Assembly (NCBI GenBank): GCA_046074525.1
Contig: JBJTOK010000036.1
Location: 79,871 to 143,870, forward strand
DNA from: JAHEZL01 sp046074525
GTDB lineage: Bacteria; Bacteroidota; Bacteroidia; Flavobacteriales_C; GCA-002722245
DNA length: 64,000 nt
Reading direction: 5' to 3'
Positions 1 through 8,085 of this stretch are shown here, in pieces. A program made the position numbers and the translations under genes. Positions within the stretch are counted from its first letter, which is position 1. Each line of letters starts with the position of its first letter. The notes beneath the pieces were generated by a model that was given only the letters and a program-made list of their open reading frames with translations, did no database searches and had not been told where the DNA came from.

Positions 1-539
1 CTAAAAAGGTTATTTACATCGTTCGCAATCCTTTTGATATGGCAGCATCATATGCCAATCATATGGGCAGTACTATTGATCATGCTGTGTTGGCGCTATG
101 TGATGGCAATGGATTTCTTGCACCTAACAAGAAAAAGCTTACGAGTCAGGTAACACAATACATGGGCTCGTGGAGTGATCATTACAATTCCTGGAAAAAT
201 TATTACCGTAGCGATATGACGGTGGTGCGCTATGAAGATATGCTGCATCATTCCTTTGCTACCTTTAAGCGGGTGGTAGATGTGCTGGGCTGGGAGAAAA
301 GTGACACTGATATTGAAAAAGCCATTCGCGTGAGCGATTTCAAGAACCTGCGTTCGGTAGAGGAAAGCAGTGGCTTCAAGGAAAAACCGAGTGGTACCAG
401 GCAATTTTTTCGCCAGGGCAAAAGCGGTCAATGGAAGAATGAGATTACAATAGCACAGGCACAGTTACTGGTTGACAGGCATTTTTATACTTTACTGGAG
501 CACGGTTACATTGATGAACATGGTAATATTTTAATATGA
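1..539 (+). CDS. Sulfotransferase (5' truncated by window edge)
   Basis: The reading frame is open from base 3, upstream of the first internal ATG at 39, so the gene starts before the window. The visible 178 codons begin with a VIYIVRNPFDMAASYA segment, which matches the region of sulfotransferase family 1 that binds the 3'-phosphate of PAPS. They end with GKSGQWKNEIT, the family's GxxGxWK motif. The enzyme should transfer sulfate from PAPS to a hydroxyl or amine. Its stop overlaps the next start (ATGA at 536-539), so it is co-transcribed with the YkgJ-like and cyclase genes. That position suggests, by inference, a tailoring role in the peptide cluster. Confidence 0.85.
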   Translation, partial: KKVIYIVRNPFDMAASYANHMGSTIDHAVLALCDGNGFLAPNKKKLTSQVTQYMGSWSDHYNSWKNYYRSDMTVVRYEDMLHHSFATFKRVVDVLGWEKSDTDIEKAIRVSDFKNLRSVEESSGFKEKPSGTRQFFRQGKSGQWKNEITIAQAQLLVDRHFYTLLEHGYIDEHGNILI

Positions 540-1048
540 TCCCGGAAGAAAGTATAAGTCAGCTGTGTATGTCTTGTGGCTTTTGCTGCGATGGTACTTT
601 ATTCGATAAGGCCAAAAGTTATGAGCAGAAGGATGATGCTGTTATTGCAGCACTGGGCTTAACTTCTTTTGAACAGGAGGAAAAGAAGTTTTTCCGTCTG
701 CCATGTCAACATTTTGATGGCAAGTGTACCGTGTACGATCAATTGCGTCCTAAGACCTGCGGAAAGTTTTTTTGTGAACCCATAAGGAAAGTACGCAGGG
801 GAGAAAAGACAACACAAGAAGTACAGGAACTGATTGATAAAGTAAAGATCTTGCGAAAACAATTCAGGGAGGTGATAGCACAGCAACACCCCGAATTACA
901 ACAACTTTCTTTGGTTGCTGTAAGGTTAATGCTTCTTGGTCCGAGTGAAGATGAACAAAAGAAATTAAGAAGACGGTATCCTTCACTGTACATTATCGGA
1001 CTCAAGCTTTTTCCTTTGATCCGCCAATTTTATAAGGAAAAAGAATGA
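536..1048 (+). CDS. YkgJ-family cysteine-cluster protein
   Basis: The 170-residue protein carries the YkgJ (CxxCxxCC-type) metal-binding signature: C11, C14, C17 and C18 near the N-terminus. A second set follows, with a Cys in RLPCQHF, KCTVYD, and a RPKTCGKFFC segment. The family is thought to bind zinc or an Fe-S cluster, but its biochemical role is poorly known. No signal peptide is seen. It overlaps both neighbours by 4 bases (536-539 and 1045-1048), so it is translationally coupled to the sulfotransferase and the cyclase-like gene. A role in the peptide pathway is inferred from position only. Confidence 0.8.
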   Translation: MIPEESISQLCMSCGFCCDGTLFDKAKSYEQKDDAVIAALGLTSFEQEEKKFFRLPCQHFDGKCTVYDQLRPKTCGKFFCEPIRKVRRGEKTTQEVQELIDKVKILRKQFREVIAQQHPELQQLSLVAVRLMLLGPSEDEQKKLRRRYPSLYIIGLKLFPLIRQFYKEKE

Positions 1049-2901
1049 GTGCCATCTTTGGTTATACCGGAAATAAAGGCTCCGTAGCAGATATTGCCAC
1101 AGCGCTGCGCCACTGGCAACCCGATCGGGAAGCTTTTTTTCAGGAGGAAAAAATTACCCTTGGCGCTTTGGAATTGTATAAAACTCCCGAGTGCACTATA
1201 CTTCCGCAGCCTTATCGATACAAGGATTTTATCGTTGTAGCCGATTGTCGTATTGACAATCGAAGCGAGCTGGCAAAAGTGTTTTCAATCACAGATATTT
1301 CAAAATTTTCTGATATCCATTTTGTGGCCATGGCTTATGAAAAATGGGGAAAAGATGCGGCAAAACACCTCGTTGGTGATTTTGCTTTTGCGGTATGGAA
1401 TACCAAAACAGAAGAACTTTTTGCAGCCCGTGATCATTTTGGCATTCGTTCTTTGTACTATGCAGAAGTGGAGAATGAATTGGTTTTTTCCAGTGAAATA
1501 AAAGGCATACTCGCGCATCCGCGTTTTAAAAAAGAATTCAACGAAGCTTACATCGTTAGTGAATTTTCTTCCTTAACTATTCCGGTACAGGATACTTTTT
1601 ACAAGAATTTATTTCTATTGCCAGCAGGGCATTTCCTGCAATGGAAAAATCATCTGTTGCAAAGTGGGGCATATTGGACTTTCGGAGAAAGAACTGTTCA
1701 AATTCCGCTTACATTAGAAGAACAGGAAGCAGAATTCAATCGTTTGGTTTTTCGTGTAATCAGCGATCGTTTGCGAAGCTATCGTAGATTGGGTGCGGAA
1801 TCCAGTGGCGGACTCGATTCTACCGGAATTGCATCTGTTGCCATGGAAATATTAGGGAAGGGCAAAGAGTTTTATTCATACGGCTATGGCAAACCTGCCA
1901 ATCCCCTTTCCGAAAATGATAATAAGGACGACATGCATGTGGTACGTGAAATGTGCGAAAAATATGGCATTTTACAGTATGTTAAAGTAGTGAATGAGGA
2001 AGACATCAGCGCCAGGGAGGTGAGTGAAATCATGGAGAAGGTTTGCGACGATTACGAAAGCAATGGTGTGCCACTGATGTCTGTTGCTCTTTTAAAATAT
2101 GCACAGGAGCAGGATGTGGGGATGTTGTTTTCGGGCTGGGGAGGTGACCAGGGTGTAACAGTCACCAGCGAAGGTTTTTTCGCCAATCTCGCCCGAGCAA
2201 AGGATTATCAGGGCTTATGGAAGGATTTGCGCCGCAAGCATTCTTTCACCAAAACCCTTCCCCGATTTGTGTATTATACACTCAACACTTACCGAAAAGA
2301 TCGATATCAGAAGATTCACCGGAAAATCCAGGAAGTAGCCCTGACTTACGGTCCGCTCCAACCCTGGGTCATTGAAAAATACCAGCTCCAGCAGCAACCT
2401 TCGCCCAATGAGTACCTGAAAGGAGCTTGTGACATACAGACTTACTTTCGAAGAAACCTTACCTATATTGGCCTGCAAAAACGTACCTGCGATCATGTGC
2501 TCATAGGAAGGCATTTCCGTGTGGATTATCGTTTTCCCATGTTTGATGTTCGCTTGCTGGAATATATTTACAGTTTGCCCTTCAATACCATTTCCCCAAA
2601 AGGGCAATCGCGTTATTTATTCAAGAAACTGGTTAAACCTTTTGTGCCCGCTGAGTTAATTAGCACCCACAAAAGCTCAGTTGCTACAACTCCTTTCATG
2701 CCCTCCATCAGGGAAGTTTTCGGTGCATACATGAAAGAGCAGTACGAAGCCAACAAACATTCTTTCACAGAACATTTTTTTGATATCTCAAAAATGGAAA
2801 TGAAGTTTAAAGACGAAGCACAGAGAAAGCAGCACCAAAAGATTTACTGGAAGTTGTGTTTTTTTGCACTTAAAACCAAAGACGCATGTTTACCGGATTG
2901 A
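1045..2901 (+). CDS. Asparagine-synthetase-like protein, probable lasso-type macrolactam cyclase
   Basis: The 618-residue protein has an N-terminal class II glutamine amidotransferase-like domain (about 1-210) and a C-terminal asparagine synthetase domain with the PP-loop ESSGGLDST near residue 252. Glutamine-dependent enzymes begin MCGI with Cys2 as nucleophile; this one begins MSAIFG, so Cys2 is Ser and the glutaminase site should be dead. Loss of that Cys is typical of lasso peptide cyclases (McjC/LarC type), which adenylate an Asp or Glu side chain and close a macrolactam onto the peptide N-terminus. It overlaps the YkgJ gene by 4 bases and the next methyltransferase by 16. Another ATP-dependent amide-forming role remains possible. 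Confidence 0.75.
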   Translation: MSAIFGYTGNKGSVADIATALRHWQPDREAFFQEEKITLGALELYKTPECTILPQPYRYKDFIVVADCRIDNRSELAKVFSITDISKFSDIHFVAMAYEKWGKDAAKHLVGDFAFAVWNTKTEELFAARDHFGIRSLYYAEVENELVFSSEIKGILAHPRFKKEFNEAYIVSEFSSLTIPVQDTFYKNLFLLPAGHFLQWKNHLLQSGAYWTFGERTVQIPLTLEEQEAEFNRLVFRVISDRLRSYRRLGAESSGGLDSTGIASVAMEILGKGKEFYSYGYGKPANPLSENDNKDDMHVVREMCEKYGILQYVKVVNEEDISAREVSEIMEKVCDDYESNGVPLMSVALLKYAQEQDVGMLFSGWGGDQGVTVTSEGFFANLARAKDYQGLWKDLRRKHSFTKTLPRFVYYTLNTYRKDRYQKIHRKIQEVALTYGPLQPWVIEKYQLQQQPSPNEYLKGACDIQTYFRRNLTYIGLQKRTCDHVLIGRHFRVDYRFPMFDVRLLEYIYSLPFNTISPKGQSRYLFKKLVKPFVPAELISTHKSSVATTPFMPSIREVFGAYMKEQYEANKHSFTEHFFDISKMEMKFKDEAQRKQHQKIYWKLCFFALKTKDACLPD

Positions 2902-3647
2902 AACGGAGTACAGCGGATTTTCGCGAAAAGATCTGGCATTCCCCTGCGTTTGCTTATCGGCTGCTGCGCGTGATTTACGTGCCTTTGCATTTTTGCAGAA
3001 TGATGCTGAGCAGTTCAATGCACCGCGGACAATTGCTGGCCCGTTTGAAATACCGCAAGCATTATCATCAGCTTCCTAACTTCACAAAAGACAACCGCTA
3101 TCCTTCCCTGTTCCATATTTGCAAAGAGTATTTTAAGGGCAAACAGGTGAAGATTTTGTCCTTTGGTTGCTCTACCGGTGAAGAGGTTTATAGCCTTCAT
3201 GACTATTTGCCCGAAGCGACTGTAGTAGGTGTGGACATCAGTGAATACAACCTGAGGGAGTGTCGTAAAAAGGAACAAAAGGAAAATCTTTCTTTCTTGC
3301 ATTGTCTTTCCGAAACCTATCTGCAAAGCAGGGATTATGATGCTGTTTTCTGTATGGCGGTGTTGCAGCATAGCGACAACCAGAAGGCAAAAATGGCTAC
3401 TGCCTATACCTTCGCGCAGTTTGAAGAACAATTGCTTGCATTGGATGCCAAACTAAAACCGGGAGGATTATTTTTTATTGCCAACAGTGATTTTTCTTTT
3501 CTGCAAACGCGTTTGAAAAACACCTATTTTCCTTTGGACAGGCCGGGGAGCAGGGTAGTGCACGATCGTCCGCTTTTCAATTCCAAAAATGAGCGAGTGG
3601 CAGAAGTCCAAAATTTGTTTAGGGTATTTCTGAAAAAAGGAATTTAA
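2886..3647 (+). CDS. Class I SAM-dependent methyltransferase
   Basis: The 253-residue protein carries the SAM-binding motif I ILSFGCSTGEEVYSL and the acidic post-I residue in VVGVDIS, followed by YDAVFCMAVLQHSD (motif IV region). The closest general resemblance is to small CheR-like or class I methyltransferases. The substrate cannot be read from the sequence. It starts inside the 3' end of the cyclase-like gene with a 16-base overlap, which supports one transcript, and modification of the cluster's product is the simplest inference. A 171-bp gap follows, holding a promoter for the PqqD-like gene. Confidence 0.75.
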   Translation: MFTGLKRSTADFREKIWHSPAFAYRLLRVIYVPLHFCRMMLSSSMHRGQLLARLKYRKHYHQLPNFTKDNRYPSLFHICKEYFKGKQVKILSFGCSTGEEVYSLHDYLPEATVVGVDISEYNLRECRKKEQKENLSFLHCLSETYLQSRDYDAVFCMAVLQHSDNQKAKMATAYTFAQFEEQLLALDAKLKPGGLFFIANSDFSFLQTRLKNTYFPLDRPGSRVVHDRPLFNSKNERVAEVQNLFRVFLKKGI

Positions 3648-3793
3648 ACTTTGAGGATTTTTCCTCTCCGGAAAGATGAATTGTTTCCCTTTTTTATTCA
3701 TTGATGTTGATGAATCCACTGCTCGGAAAGTGAAATGTTTTTTGTTTAGTTTAATTAAGTACTCAAGTACTCGACAATAATAGAAAATCCTCC

Positions 3794-3801
3794 TATTTTT
3801 G
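3794..3801 (+). promoter_or_regulatory. Bacteroidota -7 box before the PqqD-like gene
   Basis: TATTTTTG matches the Bacteroidota -7 consensus TAnnTTTG exactly and lies 17 bases before the ATG at 3819. No clear -33 TTG is visible. Two AGTACT palindromes separated by CA occupy 3758-3771, just upstream of the expected -33 position, and could form an operator. The site suggests the RRE gene can be transcribed separately from the upstream operon. Confidence 0.4.
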
Positions 3802-3818
3802 GGACAAATCAATTTCTT

Positions 3819-4091
3819 ATGGACCTGAACAAAAAAATTTCCCGCAGTGATAATTATGTTTTCAATGAAGTGGATGGTGAACTGGTGATGATGAATATTG
3901 AGACAGGTTCATATGCAAGTCTTAACGATACCGGCAAAGCCATCTGGCTCCAGCTGGAAAATCCAAAAACCCTGGATGCAGTAATTGCTGATCTCCTGAA
4001 TGAATATGAAATCGACCGCGCCACCTGCGAGAAGGAAGTGGTTCCTTTTGTGGAGAAAATGGTGAAAGATGAAATATTAATTTTGGCGTAG
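3819..4091 (+). CDS. PqqD-family RiPP recognition element (lasso B1-like)
   Basis: The 90-residue protein has the PqqD pattern throughout: a short beta-rich N-terminus (residues 12-35), SYASLNDTGKAIWLQL at about 31-46, then a helical segment with LLNEYEID and a final FVEKMVKDEILIL strand. PqqD-like proteins are stand-alone RiPP recognition elements that bind the precursor leader and hand it to modifying enzymes; in lasso systems this is protein B1. It lies with a glutaminase-dead asparagine-synthetase-like cyclase, consistent with a lasso-type pathway. A rho-independent terminator follows at 4166-4198. Confidence 0.85.
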   Translation: MDLNKKISRSDNYVFNEVDGELVMMNIETGSYASLNDTGKAIWLQLENPKTLDAVIADLLNEYEIDRATCEKEVVPFVEKMVKDEILILA

Positions 4092-4161
4092 CTGATATTG
4101 TAGGGAAAGTTATCTGCGAGAAAACTACCAGGAAGAGTTAATCGGCTAAAAAAGCTATTTA

Positions 4162-5361
4162 TTAACCTGAAATCTTTATTACCGATTTCAGGTTTTTTAG
4201 TGTAAAGTCCAATTTGAAAACCTCGCCCATTTCCACTTCCTTTTCCCATGGAAGATAAAACAATTGCAAGCCCCATGAATTTTCATTAGTAAGCTCATCA
4301 GGGTGCAGTGACAATACATTGTCCTTGCTTAATTCCGCTTCAAAGTAAATGAAGTAGCTGTTGAAGTTTCCGGGCTGTGTGATACTGAAGTTTTTTTCGC
4401 AATCTTTTATCAGATAGTCCTGCTGGTGAAAATCAATTTCGGTGAGTAATATCGGATCACTCAGGAATTTATGGTTTTTGAGTTCGGAGTTGCTCACACT
4501 AGCCTTGATAGTTTGCTTTTCATCGAAATCAAAGAAGGCTGAAAAATCAATCTTATAATCCTTTTTCCATTGGGCAATATTCTTTTTGCTGAGTTGGCTC
4601 CTTCCATATTTTAAGGCCGGACTTTCCGTGGCCAGAGCATACACCTTGATTTTGCCGGGAATTATTTTTGCGCCTGGGACAAGCAATCTTTCTTTAGCAT
4701 CATCAAAGGTCCGAAGAATGCCTTCATCGAAAGCATCATTGCCAATGATTTCGCTCACTAAAACCGTTGCTTTTTCGGGCAGGGTAATGGTGGTAGAATC
4801 TCCCTTAAGCAAAGTGATTTTATCTTCTAGTCCGTTGGCTTTAAAAACAGCGCGGGCCACCTCTATAAAGCCGGAGCGTTCAATGGCATACACATGTTTG
4901 GCTCCTGCCATGGCTGCTGTTGCGGCAAGAATACCATTGCCTGTGCCAATATCTAAAACAATGTCGTTTGGTCCAACAATTTCACGGATGGCTTTCTGGA
5001 AACCTAAACTGCGCTTATGATCGTTGAGCATGCGCAGGTGAACCGGAAAGGCGTCGAATTTTGCTTTATGAAAACCAAAAACGGTTTTGCGATCCTCTTT
5101 TTTTTCAAAAAAATCTTTTTTCAGCAAATCGTGGAATTCAGTAGAAGCATTGAAAAAAGCATTCTTTTCTTTACACATGAGAGCCACCTCGTTCATTCCG
5201 TCTTCCAGACTTTTCCAGTCGCGGAATACTTCCAGTATTTTTAAGAAGGCAGCGGATTTATAAACGTACTGAGTGCCAGAAATGATTTTAAAACCTGTAG
5301 CGGAAATCTTTATTTCCACGTCCTGCTTTAGGCGTATGATATCTTTTTTATTGAAGTTCAT
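4162..5361 (-). CDS. PRMT-like methyltransferase with a possible N-terminal RRE domain
   Basis: The 399-residue protein has a class I SAM domain from about residue 95, with IVLDIGTGNGILAATAAMAG as motif I, VYAIERS as the post-I acidic loop, and VLVSEIIGNDAFDEGIL resembling the double-E loop of protein arginine methyltransferases. A beta-rich C-terminal half follows, also PRMT-like. The first 90 residues (a strand-rich start, YKSAAFLKILEVF, then helices ending FHDLLKKDFF) resemble the PqqD fold, so this may be an enzyme with its own leader-binding domain. It is divergent from the gene at 5403. The target is unknown; the cluster's peptide is the simplest inference. Confidence 0.7.
   Translation of the reverse strand: MNFNKKDIIRLKQDVEIKISATGFKIISGTQYVYKSAAFLKILEVFRDWKSLEDGMNEVALMCKEKNAFFNASTEFHDLLKKDFFEKKEDRKTVFGFHKAKFDAFPVHLRMLNDHKRSLGFQKAIREIVGPNDIVLDIGTGNGILAATAAMAGAKHVYAIERSGFIEVARAVFKANGLEDKITLLKGDSTTITLPEKATVLVSEIIGNDAFDEGILRTFDDAKERLLVPGAKIIPGKIKVYALATESPALKYGRSQLSKKNIAQWKKDYKIDFSAFFDFDEKQTIKASVSNSELKNHKFLSDPILLTEIDFHQQDYLIKDCEKNFSITQPGNFNSYFIYFEAELSKDNVLSLHPDELTNENSWGLQLFYLPWEKEVEMGEVFKLDFTLKNLKSVIKISG
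4166..4198 (+). terminator. Rho-independent terminator after the PqqD-like gene
   Basis: A perfect 9-bp stem, CCTGAAATC and GATTTCAGG, encloses a 9-base loop and is followed by six T. It overlaps the last codons of the convergent methyltransferase gene on the minus strand. Confidence 0.75.
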
Positions 5362-5369
5362 TTAGTTCC

Positions 5370-5377
5370 CAAACATA
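5370..5377 (-). promoter_or_regulatory. Bacteroidota -7 box for the PRMT-like gene
   Basis: On the minus strand the sequence reads TATGTTTG, an exact TAnnTTTG match, 8 bases before the ATG at 5361. No convincing -33 element is seen at the usual distance. The 41-bp divergent gap must also serve the plus-strand gene at 5403. Confidence 0.4.
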
Positions 5378-5402
5378 CATAATTTTTCTAACTTCGGAGC
5401 TG

Positions 5403-6323
5403 ATGTTGAAGGTCTACTATAGCGATCTCCTGCAGCCTGTTGATGCATACCAGCTTCAGCTTTCGGAGAAATATATTGCACCATATGCTCCCCTGTTTGA
5501 AAAGGTTTTTTTCGGTTTAAGAAATAGTTTGGATGAATTGTGGTTTCATGGTACAACAGGGCAGTTGGATGAACAAAAAAAATCTTTTTTGCTTGCTGCC
5601 ATTGAAAAAGAGAGGAAGAAGAGGCTTACTTCTATACCAATCTACCCTATTGGTTATTGTTATTCCATCACCAGAATTATTTACCAATATTTGTTGAGGA
5701 TGGAACTTCCCGATGTGCGATCACCATTTCATCCCTTGAAGGAATTTATTGCTCATGGCGGTATTTTCAAGATCATATGGGGAGAGGTGCGTCATGAGTT
5801 TTTTCAAACGGCCTTGCAAATGGGGGATTGGTGTTTTGATGTGAGTAATGATACAGTTTACCTGCACAAAACTAAGGTGATACATTATGCATTTTCTTCT
5901 CCTGAATGCGAGTATTACTCTATTCTTTCGGTGGGGCAATATGCGAAGGTTAAAGCAAATTACCATTGTTGTGAAGTATATGCCAATACTTTGTTCCCTG
6001 CTTTAGCACCATCTTTTCCATTGTTGCTTAAAGACAAGAAAACGGGGCAGGTTAGTATAGATAATGCTACGGTTTTGTCAAGTTTGAACTGCGAGATGGA
6101 TGAATTATCTTTGCCAACAAAGGAAATCAAAGAATTTATTTTCCCCAGGATACATAAGGTAGTGGGAAAGTACCACAGTCCGAAGTGGATAGAATACAGG
6201 GAAATGCACCTGGAAGAATTTTCTTCGTCAGCGGTTGGTACCAATGAGGAACAGGAAAAGGAAATCCGCAGAGCGGTGAATTACATTAATTTTTTGTTGA
6301 GAAGCCGGAGCATGGGGAGGTAA
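5403..6323 (+). CDS. Unrecognised cluster protein, possible transglutaminase-like leader peptidase
   Basis: I do not recognise a family for this 306-residue protein with confidence. It has no signal peptide or membrane segment. Residues 80-150 look like a transglutaminase-type cysteine protease core: C86 in YPIGYCYSIT at the start of a helix, H131 in VRHEFFQTAL, and D146 in GDWCFDVSND. The order and spacing (45 and 15 residues) resemble the Cys-His-Asp triad of lasso B2 leader peptidases, which is otherwise the one missing core function in this cluster. It sits between the PRMT-like gene and the exporter on the plus strand. The assignment is inference. Confidence 0.5.
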   Translation: MLKVYYSDLLQPVDAYQLQLSEKYIAPYAPLFEKVFFGLRNSLDELWFHGTTGQLDEQKKSFLLAAIEKERKKRLTSIPIYPIGYCYSITRIIYQYLLRMELPDVRSPFHPLKEFIAHGGIFKIIWGEVRHEFFQTALQMGDWCFDVSNDTVYLHKTKVIHYAFSSPECEYYSILSVGQYAKVKANYHCCEVYANTLFPALAPSFPLLLKDKKTGQVSIDNATVLSSLNCEMDELSLPTKEIKEFIFPRIHKVVGKYHSPKWIEYREMHLEEFSSSAVGTNEEQEKEIRRAVNYINFLLRSRSMGR

Positions 6324-6405
6324 CAAACTCTAATCCTTTTCATGGAGGAGTATTCTAAGGGAGATGATTAATTGAACTCATCAAATTTTTACCGACCTTT
6401 ACGCC

Positions 6406-8064
6406 ATGCAGAAAATCAAATCCCTGCTTTCCTTTCTCCGTTTGCTGCTTTCGCATTTTCGCTGGAAGATAGCACTGATTGTGATTTTTGGTGTGCTCTT
6501 TTCATTTTTTCAGGGTGTGAGCATCGTGATGATAATCCCTCTTCTGGAATCATTCCAGAGTCAGAAGGATTCGGTATTTACTCCTGTTTTTGAATTGCTG
6601 GGCTGGGAGCAGGGTTTGTCGCAACTCTTGCTTTTTTACTTTATGATTCTCTTGGGCTATGCCTTGTTTAAAGCCTTGCAGATTTTATACACCCAGCGAA
6701 CCCTGGCCCGTTTTTCTAATCAGTTTGCAGCAGAGGCCATGAATAGTTTGCTCAATGCCAACTGGGAGTTTTATTTGAAAGTACCTTCTTCGCAAATCAT
6801 TAATCTCATGAAAACCGAGAGCCGATCGGTAAGGATTTTGGCGACGATGCTGTTTCAGGCGATACAAGGTTTTATTTTACTCATTATTCAATTGGTTTTT
6901 GCCCTGTGGATTTCAGTTAAGCTAACCCTGCTTTTATTGTTGATCCTCTCCATTCTTTTCTTGATACAGCGCTTTGTATACAAAGCCAATTACAATCTGG
7001 GCAAAGGCAACATAGGCCTTTCCGAAAACCTGCAAAAGTACTTTAATGAAACTTTCAAGGGAATCAAGTTGCTCAAGCTGCACCGACTCGAAATGAAGAA
7101 AGGTAAAGAGTATGAAGAGCATCTTGATCAGGTTTTTCAAAACGACATGAAGCGCTCTAATATAGATGCCTTCAGTGATTTGCTCTATACTTTGTCGGGA
7201 GCGCTGGTTATCATTCTGATGATATGGCTCAGTATGAGTTATCAGATTCTTTCGATTCCGTCTTTGCTGGTTTTGCTGGTATTGTTCTCACGGGTGATTT
7301 CACAAACGTTGTCGCTGGTGCAAACCACCGGACATATAAATAACATGTTGCCTTCCTTTGATCGTTTTTCAGAAATTGTCAATCTTGCCAAAGCCAGTGC
7401 GCAGCAAAATTCTGCGAAAGCGGAAAGCAAAAAAATAGCTTCACTTGAATTAAAGAATATCCATTTTTCTTTCGGAGAGAAAAAAATTCTGGACAATCTT
7501 AATCTTAAACTGGAAAGTGGAAAATTTTATGTGTTCACCGGTCCGAGCGGAGTTGGGAAAACCATTACTTCCGATTTGATTTGCGGACTCATTACACCAC
7601 AGAAGGGGGATATCATTATCGATGGAAAGAAAGTGAATGGCGAAGAGTTATTGCAGTACCAGGCTTCGATTGGATATGTATTGCAGGATACTGTTTTGTT
7701 CGGGACTTCCATCCGGAACAATATTACCTTCAACGAAAATTATTCCGACGCCGATATTTTGGAAGCAGCGCACAAAGCAGGATTGAAGACGCTTTTGGAT
7801 AAATTGCCGGAAGGACTCGAAGCCATTGTAAAAGAAGATAACCGTGGATTCTCAGGTGGTGAAATGCAGCGTATCGCCATTGCCCGGGCGTTGATCCGTA
7901 AAACACCTCTCATTATTATGGATGAAGTCACCAATGCCCTCGATCGGAGAAATGAGGACATCATCCTCTCCACTATCAATGAAATTAAGAAGGACAGCAT
8001 TGTGGTGCTCATTACGCACAAGGAATACCTGTTTGATCTCGCCGATGAGGTGATCCGATTGTAA
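6406..8064 (+). CDS. ABC exporter with fused membrane and ATPase domains
   Basis: The 552-residue half-transporter has an N-terminal six-helix membrane domain (about 1-300) and a C-terminal nucleotide-binding domain with Walker A GPSGVGKT near residue 379, signature FSGGEMQRIAIARAL near 482, and Walker B LIIMDE near 503. The usual EATSALD is EVTNALD here. There is no C39 peptidase domain, so leader removal must be done by another protein. Lasso clusters commonly encode one such D-type exporter for product release and self-immunity. It is followed after 21 bp by the oxygenase gene and probably functions as a homodimer in the inner membrane. Confidence 0.85.
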   Translation: MQKIKSLLSFLRLLLSHFRWKIALIVIFGVLFSFFQGVSIVMIIPLLESFQSQKDSVFTPVFELLGWEQGLSQLLLFYFMILLGYALFKALQILYTQRTLARFSNQFAAEAMNSLLNANWEFYLKVPSSQIINLMKTESRSVRILATMLFQAIQGFILLIIQLVFALWISVKLTLLLLLILSILFLIQRFVYKANYNLGKGNIGLSENLQKYFNETFKGIKLLKLHRLEMKKGKEYEEHLDQVFQNDMKRSNIDAFSDLLYTLSGALVIILMIWLSMSYQILSIPSLLVLLVLFSRVISQTLSLVQTTGHINNMLPSFDRFSEIVNLAKASAQQNSAKAESKKIASLELKNIHFSFGEKKILDNLNLKLESGKFYVFTGPSGVGKTITSDLICGLITPQKGDIIIDGKKVNGEELLQYQASIGYVLQDTVLFGTSIRNNITFNENYSDADILEAAHKAGLKTLLDKLPEGLEAIVKEDNRGFSGGEMQRIAIARALIRKTPLIIMDEVTNALDRRNEDIILSTINEIKKDSIVVLITHKEYLFDLADEVIRL

Positions 8065-8085
8065 ATAATTCCTTATTTTTCCTTC

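Noticed and set aside
3676..3780. A 34-codon plus-strand ORF in the gap before the PqqD-like gene
   Set aside because: Its sequence (MNCFPFLFIDVDES and on) lacks the aromatic-xx-P leader pattern and Thr at -2, so it is not a convincing precursor.
5362..5556. A minus-strand 64-codon ORF beside the divergent promoter
   Set aside because: It is antisense to the transglutaminase-like gene, has no leader or signal features and no start signal.
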